Shown here one piece after another: positions 6,238-8,624 of a stretch of DNA of 8,624 bases (the first letter of the stretch is position 1; each line of letters opens with the position of its first letter). The position numbers and the translations under genes are program-made. This DNA comes from Trichodesmium sp. jk18x7bins.61 (GTDB lineage: Bacteria; Cyanobacteriota; Cyanobacteriia; Cyanobacteriales; Microcoleaceae), in assembly GCA_022822685.1 (NCBI GenBank), contig JAJEAQ010000155.1, positions 1 through 8,624 of the forward strand, in the 5' to 3' direction. A model generated the notes under the pieces. That model saw only the letters and a program-made list of their open reading frames with translations, was not told where the DNA came from and searched no databases.

Positions 6238-6399
6238 ATGAATTTACCATCTATTCTAGTTGTTGACGACGAACCTGATAATTTTGACGTGATTGAAACC
6301 CTTTTGAACGAGCCAGATTATCAGTTGCATTATGCTGCTAATGGTCAAGAAGCGATGGCCAACTTAGATACCTTTAACCCAAATCTGATCCTGCTTTAG
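6238..6399 (+). pseudogene. Response-regulator receiver domain, N-terminal part only
   Basis: ATG at 6238 opens a 53-residue frame, MNLPSILVVDDEPDNFDVIE, with the acidic pair D10-D11 of a receiver. It goes on through YQLHYAANGQEAM to NPNLILL and then TAG. The stop falls exactly where the phosphoacceptor Asp (usually ILLD) should be. Within a few bases a hairpin repeat begins, so the domain was probably cut by the insertion of that element or by the rearrangement that brought it. Relatives continue with 65 or more residues of REC and often a kinase or output domain. The start looks natural (the typical first residues of a stand-alone or hybrid RR), although no purine-rich ribosome site is visible in accaagaaaaata before it. 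It cannot be phosphorylated. Confidence 0.8.
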
Positions 6400-6404
6400 G
6401 TTTT

Positions 6405-6434
6405 GGTTGGGTTAAGCGTCAGCTTAACCCAACC
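6405..6434. repeat. Hairpin repeat (GGTTGGGTTAAGC / GCTTAACCCAACC), MITE-like
   Basis: Two perfect 13-bp arms (6405-6417 and 6422-6434) are separated by GTCA. Sequences of the GTTGGGTT...AACCCAAC type are, from memory, common dispersed elements in cyanobacterial intergenic DNA. This copy separates the truncated receiver from cobH. A second weaker pair, GGGTT/AACCC, follows at 6467-6486, so the whole element may extend to about 6490. Confidence 0.75.
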
Positions 6435-6469
6435 TGCAAGAGTTAGACAAGGGGTAGGGGTAGGTAGGG

Positions 6470-6499
6470 TTGAAGAATTGAAACCCAACACCATATTAT
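6470..6499 (+). promoter_or_regulatory. Possible sigma-70 type promoter for cobHI
   Basis: TTGAAG (6470-6475) and TATTAT (6494-6499) are 18 bp apart and would start transcription about 10 nt before the cobH ATG. Both boxes deviate from consensus and lie in or beside the repeat element, so this is only a candidate. I see no cobalamin-riboswitch-like structure in the short space upstream. Confidence 0.25.
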
Positions 6500-6516
6500 T
6501 TGTTTTACATAAAAAT

Positions 6517-7146
6517 ATGATTGATTACATTCGTAATGGTGATGAAATTTATCGCCAATCTTTCGCTTTGATTCGTTCTGAAGCCAACCTAGAGAATTTA
6601 TCTAACGATATAGCTCATGTTGCAGTACGACTGATTCATGCCTGTGGTATGACAGATATTGTAGAAAGTTTAGCAGTTTCAATAGATGCAGTGCCGGGGG
6701 GACGTATAGCGTTAACAGAAGGTGTACCAATTCTATGTGATTCTCAAATGGTAGCCAATGGAATTATGCGTCATCGTTTGCCAGCTAATAACGAAGTAAT
6801 TTGTACTCTCAATCATCCAGAAGTGCCAGAGATAGCGCAACGAATTCATAACACTCGCTCTGCGGCAGCCCTAGAATTATGGAAACCTCTAATTAATGGC
6901 TCTGTTGTCGCTATTGGCAATGCACCGACAGCTCTGTTTCATTTACTGGAACTTCTGGATGCAGGGATGGCCAAACCTGCTTTGATTTTAGGCTTTCCTG
7001 TGGGGTTTGTGGGTGCAGCCGAATCAAAAGCAGAGCTGGCAGCAAATAGTCGGGGAGTTCCATTTATTACTTTGCATGGACGCCGGGGGGGGAGTGCGCT
7101 CGCGGCAGCGGCTGTAAATGCTATAGCAAAAGAAACCGAGCTATGA
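6517..7146 (+). CDS. cobH: Precorrin-8X methylmutase (CobH/CbiC)
   Basis: The enzyme moves the methyl group from C-11 to C-12 of (cobalt-)precorrin-8, giving hydrogenobyrinate or cobyrinate, in the cytosolic corrin-ring pathway to cobalamin. The 209-residue length is usual for the family. Visible family blocks are RLIHACGMTDI (38-48) with the His expected to be catalytic, ILCDSQMVANGI (72-83), AIGNAPTAL (132-140), GFPVGFVGAAESK (159-171) and a C-terminal GRRGGSALAAAAVNAI (188-203). I chose the ATG at 6517 because IDYIRNGDEIYRQSF is the normal N-terminus. The frame is open further upstream to a TTG at 6403, but that part is translated repeat DNA. No clear Shine-Dalgarno site precedes the ATG. 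The stop overlaps the cobI start in ATGA, which implies translational coupling. The gene looks intact and healthy, unlike everything to its left. Confidence 0.95.
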   Translation: MIDYIRNGDEIYRQSFALIRSEANLENLSNDIAHVAVRLIHACGMTDIVESLAVSIDAVPGGRIALTEGVPILCDSQMVANGIMRHRLPANNEVICTLNHPEVPEIAQRIHNTRSAAALELWKPLINGSVVAIGNAPTALFHLLELLDAGMAKPALILGFPVGFVGAAESKAELAANSRGVPFITLHGRRGGSALAAAAVNAIAKETEL

Positions 7147-7847
7147 CAGAATTAGGACGACTGTATGGATTAGGAATTGGACCAGGTGATCCAGAGTTGC
7201 TTACCCTGAAAGCACACCGGATTTTGACCACGGTTCCGGTAATTGCTTATCCGATATCAGAGAAAGGTAAAGCTTTAGCCAGGGCGATCGTTGCAGATTT
7301 TATTCATCCTGAGCAGATTGAAATTCCTATGTGTTTACCTTTTAGCGTTGAGCGAGCGTCACAATCTTATTATGTAAAAGCTGCTGAAAAGATTGCCGAA
7401 CACCTAAAAGTTGGGAGAGATGTAGGAGTACTGTGCGAGGGGGAACCAATGTTGTATGGTACATTTATATACCTTTTTCAGCGACTATCGAGGCAGTTTC
7501 CCACTGAAATTGTACCAGGAATTTCCTCAACAATGGCTAGCGCAGCAATGCTCGGTGTGCCAATTACTTACCGTAACGATGTGTTGAGTATTATGCCTGC
7601 CACCTTAGATGAAATTACCTTGCGCGCTCGGCTGGCTGTTGCTGATGCTGCGATTATTATTAAATTGGGTAGACATTTCGCCAAAGTTTACAAAATCCTT
7701 GATGAGTTAGGGTTGTTGTATCGATCACTTTATATTGAAAGGGCAACCCAAACTCATCAGCGAATTCTTACTATTACTGAAGTTAATGCGACTGAAGTTT
7801 CCTACTGGTCTTTGATTATGATTCCCAGTTTTAGCCTACCAGATTAG
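7143..7847 (+). CDS. cobI: Precorrin-2 C(20)-methyltransferase (CobI/CbiL)
   Basis: This is a tetrapyrrole methylase that adds an S-adenosylmethionine methyl group at C-20 of precorrin-2 (or cobalt-factor II in the anaerobic route), an early step of corrin synthesis. The 234-residue protein has the SAM-binding GLGIGPGDPELLTLKA loop at residues 9-24. It also has VLCEGEPMLYGTF (96-108), which fits the family's DP/EGDP second motif, and EIVPGISS (122-129). The length is normal and there is no frame damage. The start overlaps cobH by 4 nt (ATGA), so the two are one operon, the usual cobH-cobI pairing of cyanobacteria. CobI acts near the beginning and CobH near the end of ring contraction and methylation; the remaining cob genes must lie elsewhere. 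The stop codon is part of a hairpin that may end the transcript. Confidence 0.95.
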   Translation: MTELGRLYGLGIGPGDPELLTLKAHRILTTVPVIAYPISEKGKALARAIVADFIHPEQIEIPMCLPFSVERASQSYYVKAAEKIAEHLKVGRDVGVLCEGEPMLYGTFIYLFQRLSRQFPTEIVPGISSTMASAAMLGVPITYRNDVLSIMPATLDEITLRARLAVADAAIIIKLGRHFAKVYKILDELGLLYRSLYIERATQTHQRILTITEVNATEVSYWSLIMIPSFSLPD

Positions 7848-7867
7848 CTTCCCCCGGGAGAAGCTAA
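7844..7867. terminator. Hairpin at the cobI stop, possible bidirectional terminator
   Basis: TTAGCTTC (7844-7851) and GAAGCTAA (7860-7867) pair perfectly, with CC/GG pairing continuing inside after one mismatch. The arms are A/T-ended, but only a weak T tract follows on the + strand. It sits between convergent genes (cobI on +, small ORFs on -), a place where a shared terminator is expected. Confidence 0.5.
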
Positions 7868-7894
7868 ACTGTTTACTTGACTGGCTCAACTACC

Positions 7895-8008
7895 CTAGTC
7901 GTCTCTGTGTGTAGTTTTGAGAACCCAGTTATTAAGCTTACCCATTTTCTCACAATCTTCTTTGGATGCAGTGTAATATTTATTTTCCTTCTTCTTGTCT
8001 TTTGGCAT
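7895..8008 (-). CDS. Small basic protein of 37 residues, paralog of the upstream ORF
   Basis: ATG at 8008 opens MPKDKKKENKYYTASKEDCE, followed by KMGKLNNWVLKTTHRDD and TAG. The first 22 residues repeat the beginning of the neighbouring - strand ORF: KDKKK, then an aromatic residue, then (T/A)AS-x-EDCE-x-M. The match also holds at DNA level (ATGnCAAAAGAnAAGAAGAAGG and GAAGATTGTGAG in both), which points to a tandem duplication. Its start lies inside the end of the upstream ORF in another frame, with 29 nt of overlap, so its translation would be coupled. The tail differs from that of its paralog. I do not recognise the family. It is very Lys-rich at the start, with one Cys and no membrane segment. 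It could be the remnant of a longer second copy. Confidence 0.5.
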   Translation of the reverse strand: MPKDKKKENKYYTASKEDCEKMGKLNNWVLKTTHRDD

Positions 8009-8210
8009 TAACCGTTCTGAGCTTTATTAACTGGCGGACTGCGCTCGACGTTTCTTCAAATTTACATTCTGTATTTAAGATACTATCTGAGTCATCGGAG
8101 ACTGCTTTGAGCAGGTTCAAGCCTAGGTTTCTCCTCACCATCTCCTCACAATCTTCTGGAGATGCAGCCCAATGACTAATTTTTTTCACCTTCTTCTTAT
8201 CTTTTGACAT
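7980..8210 (-). CDS. Small protein of 76 residues, unknown function
   Basis: The product starts MSKDKKKVKKISHWAASPED, continues CEEMVRRNLGLNLLKAVSDD and ends in a charged tail QLIKLRTVNAKRQEEGK. The N-terminal 30 residues are duplicated in the next ORF downstream, which supports real coding. There is no signal peptide or membrane segment, and it has two Cys. The DNA before the ATG (gaacgaacg) has no ribosome site. Only 46 bases separate it from the 3' end of a group II intron, so its original leader or promoter may have been displaced by that intron. The last ten codons overlap the start of the downstream ORF and, in the other frame, encode its KDKKK segment; this C-terminal tail may therefore be a read-through into the second copy. 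Function unknown. Confidence 0.6.
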   Translation of the reverse strand: MSKDKKKVKKISHWAASPEDCEEMVRRNLGLNLLKAVSDDSDSILNTECKFEETSSAVRQLIKLRTVNAKRQEEGK

Positions 8211-8256
8211 TCGTTCGTTCTGTTTTGCTTATGAGTTATGAGAAAAATATATGGTT
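8211..8256 (-). other. 3' exon/leader between the intron end and the small ORF
   Basis: These 46 bases (aaccatatatttttctcataac... on the - strand) are A/T-rich and carry no clear ribosome site. They are what is left of the upstream region of the 76-residue ORF after the intron landed. Transcripts of the ORF would have to start here, inside the intron, or beyond it. Confidence 0.4.
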
Positions 8257-8331
8257 ATAGTCGACGCTCAATATTATTTGAGGCGCCTCTACTTCAGAAC
8301 CCCCTGTGAGACTTTCACCTCATCTCGGCTC
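8257..8331 (-). ncRNA. Group II intron domains V and VI with the 3' splice end
   Basis: Read on the - strand, domain V occupies 8331-8297. GAGCC pairs with GGUUC at the base, and the upper hairpin UGAGGU-GAAA-GUCUCA is a 6-bp stem with the GAAA tetraloop. The lower stem between them (GAGA against CAGG) pairs badly, and the domain is 35 nt rather than the usual 34. Domain VI follows (aagtagaggcgcctcaa...ttgagcgtcgact), with CUCAA/UUGAG and GGCG/CGUC helices. The intron probably ends in ...GACTAT at 8257, because a group II 3' end is usually AY. The stop codon of the intron protein lies 4 nt before domain V, the normal arrangement. Confidence 0.78.
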
Positions 8332-8335
8332 CTAG

Positions 8336-8624
8336 TTAGTCTGAGTTATTACTTTTGCTCATGTGTTCATAATGATGACAATGGTTGTGGAGTACCTCAA
8401 GGTTCCCTGGCTCCCAGTTGTTGTGGTTGCCATCCTTATGGTGTAGTTCTACCTTATTTCCAGGCATGAACTTTAATCCACAAGCCTCACATGTATAGTC
8501 TTGTTTCTTCAAGACTTTCGCGGTTGTTCCGTCATAGAATTTGGATTCCCGTTTGGCCCAGTATATGACGTCCCCGTTAAAGGGGGTGTTCTCATTAGCT
8601 ACCATGACATGTTTGTTAGTTTGC
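8336..8624 (-). CDS. Group II intron reverse transcriptase/maturase, C-terminal HNH endonuclease part (cut by window edge)
   Basis: The frame is open to the window edge and ends in TAA. It shows the C-terminal end of a multifunctional intron-encoded protein: a basic linker PFNGDVIYWAKRESKFYDG, then an HNH zinc-type endonuclease module. The visible elements are CEACGLKF (CxxC), VELHHKDGNHNNW (H-H-N), and GNLEVLHNHCHHYEH with the last H and the second metal pair. In such proteins the reverse transcriptase and maturase domains come first and the HNH domain cuts the second DNA strand of the target so that the intron can retrohome. An ATG exists at 8605 but the family sequence continues upstream of it, so it is not the true start. 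Domain V follows directly after the stop. No frame damage is visible in this part, so the intron may be intact beyond the window. Confidence 0.9.
   Translation of the reverse strand, partial: QTNKHVMVANENTPFNGDVIYWAKRESKFYDGTTAKVLKKQDYTCEACGLKFMPGNKVELHHKDGNHNNWEPGNLEVLHNHCHHYEHMSKSNNSD

Noticed and set aside
6403..6516. N-terminal extension of CobH from a TTG start
   Set aside because: The 38 extra residues are translated hairpin repeat. The normal family N-terminus begins at the ATG at 6517.
6135..6516. Cobalamin riboswitch upstream of cobHI
   Set aside because: The space is filled by the receiver fragment and hairpin repeat, and I cannot see a B12-box or the needed multi-helix layout.
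8251..8469. A 72-residue + strand ORF at the right edge
   Set aside because: It is antisense to domain V and the HNH coding region; its CxxC/H-like residues are by-products of the opposite strand.

Overview
The window looks like accessory, decaying DNA from a filamentous cyanobacterium. The HIP1 octamer GCGATCGC occurs five times (1945, 2285, 2308, 2755, 4204). There is a heptamer tandem repeat of the STRR kind known from heterocystous cyanobacteria, and the intron, Uma2, Rpn and hybrid-kinase sequences are all of cyanobacterial type.

Layout from left to right. (1) 1-~700 is structured RNA that I read as the 5' part of a group II intron on the + strand, cut off before any reverse transcriptase. 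(2) 840-1753 holds an inverted repeat and, on the - strand, the remains of two PD-(D/E)XK nuclease genes (an Rpn-type fragment run into a Uma2 gene) plus a 57-residue ORF that I do not recognise. (3) 1803-6399 is a graveyard of two-component signalling genes, all on the + strand. It has a C-terminal receiver fragment, a GAF-kinase-receiver hybrid with two frame breaks, a receiver-kinase hybrid with two in-frame stops and a damaged H-box, a second C-terminal receiver fragment, and an N-terminal receiver fragment. Small repeats and an IS200/IS605-like end lie between them. (4) 6405-7867 has the only clearly healthy genes, cobH and cobI, overlapping by 4 nt and encoding two steps of the corrin (B12) pathway. 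They are preceded by a hairpin repeat and followed by a terminator-like hairpin. (5) 7895-8210, - strand, has two small overlapping genes that share a duplicated N-terminal module of unknown function. (6) 8257-8624, - strand, is the 3' end of a second group II intron: the HNH tail of its reverse transcriptase, domain V and domain VI.

As a unit, cobH-cobI is probably expressed and functional. The signalling region is probably not functional as written, although each kinase would be repaired by very few changes. The most informative structure is a perfect 18-bp inverted repeat exactly at one frame break (3806-3857), which looks like a template-switch mutation that erased the phosphoacceptor aspartate. 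I find no CRISPR array, tRNA or rRNA, and no convincing new multi-gene system. The best candidates for something undescribed are the paired small proteins at 7895-8210 and the 57-residue ORF at 1580-1753.
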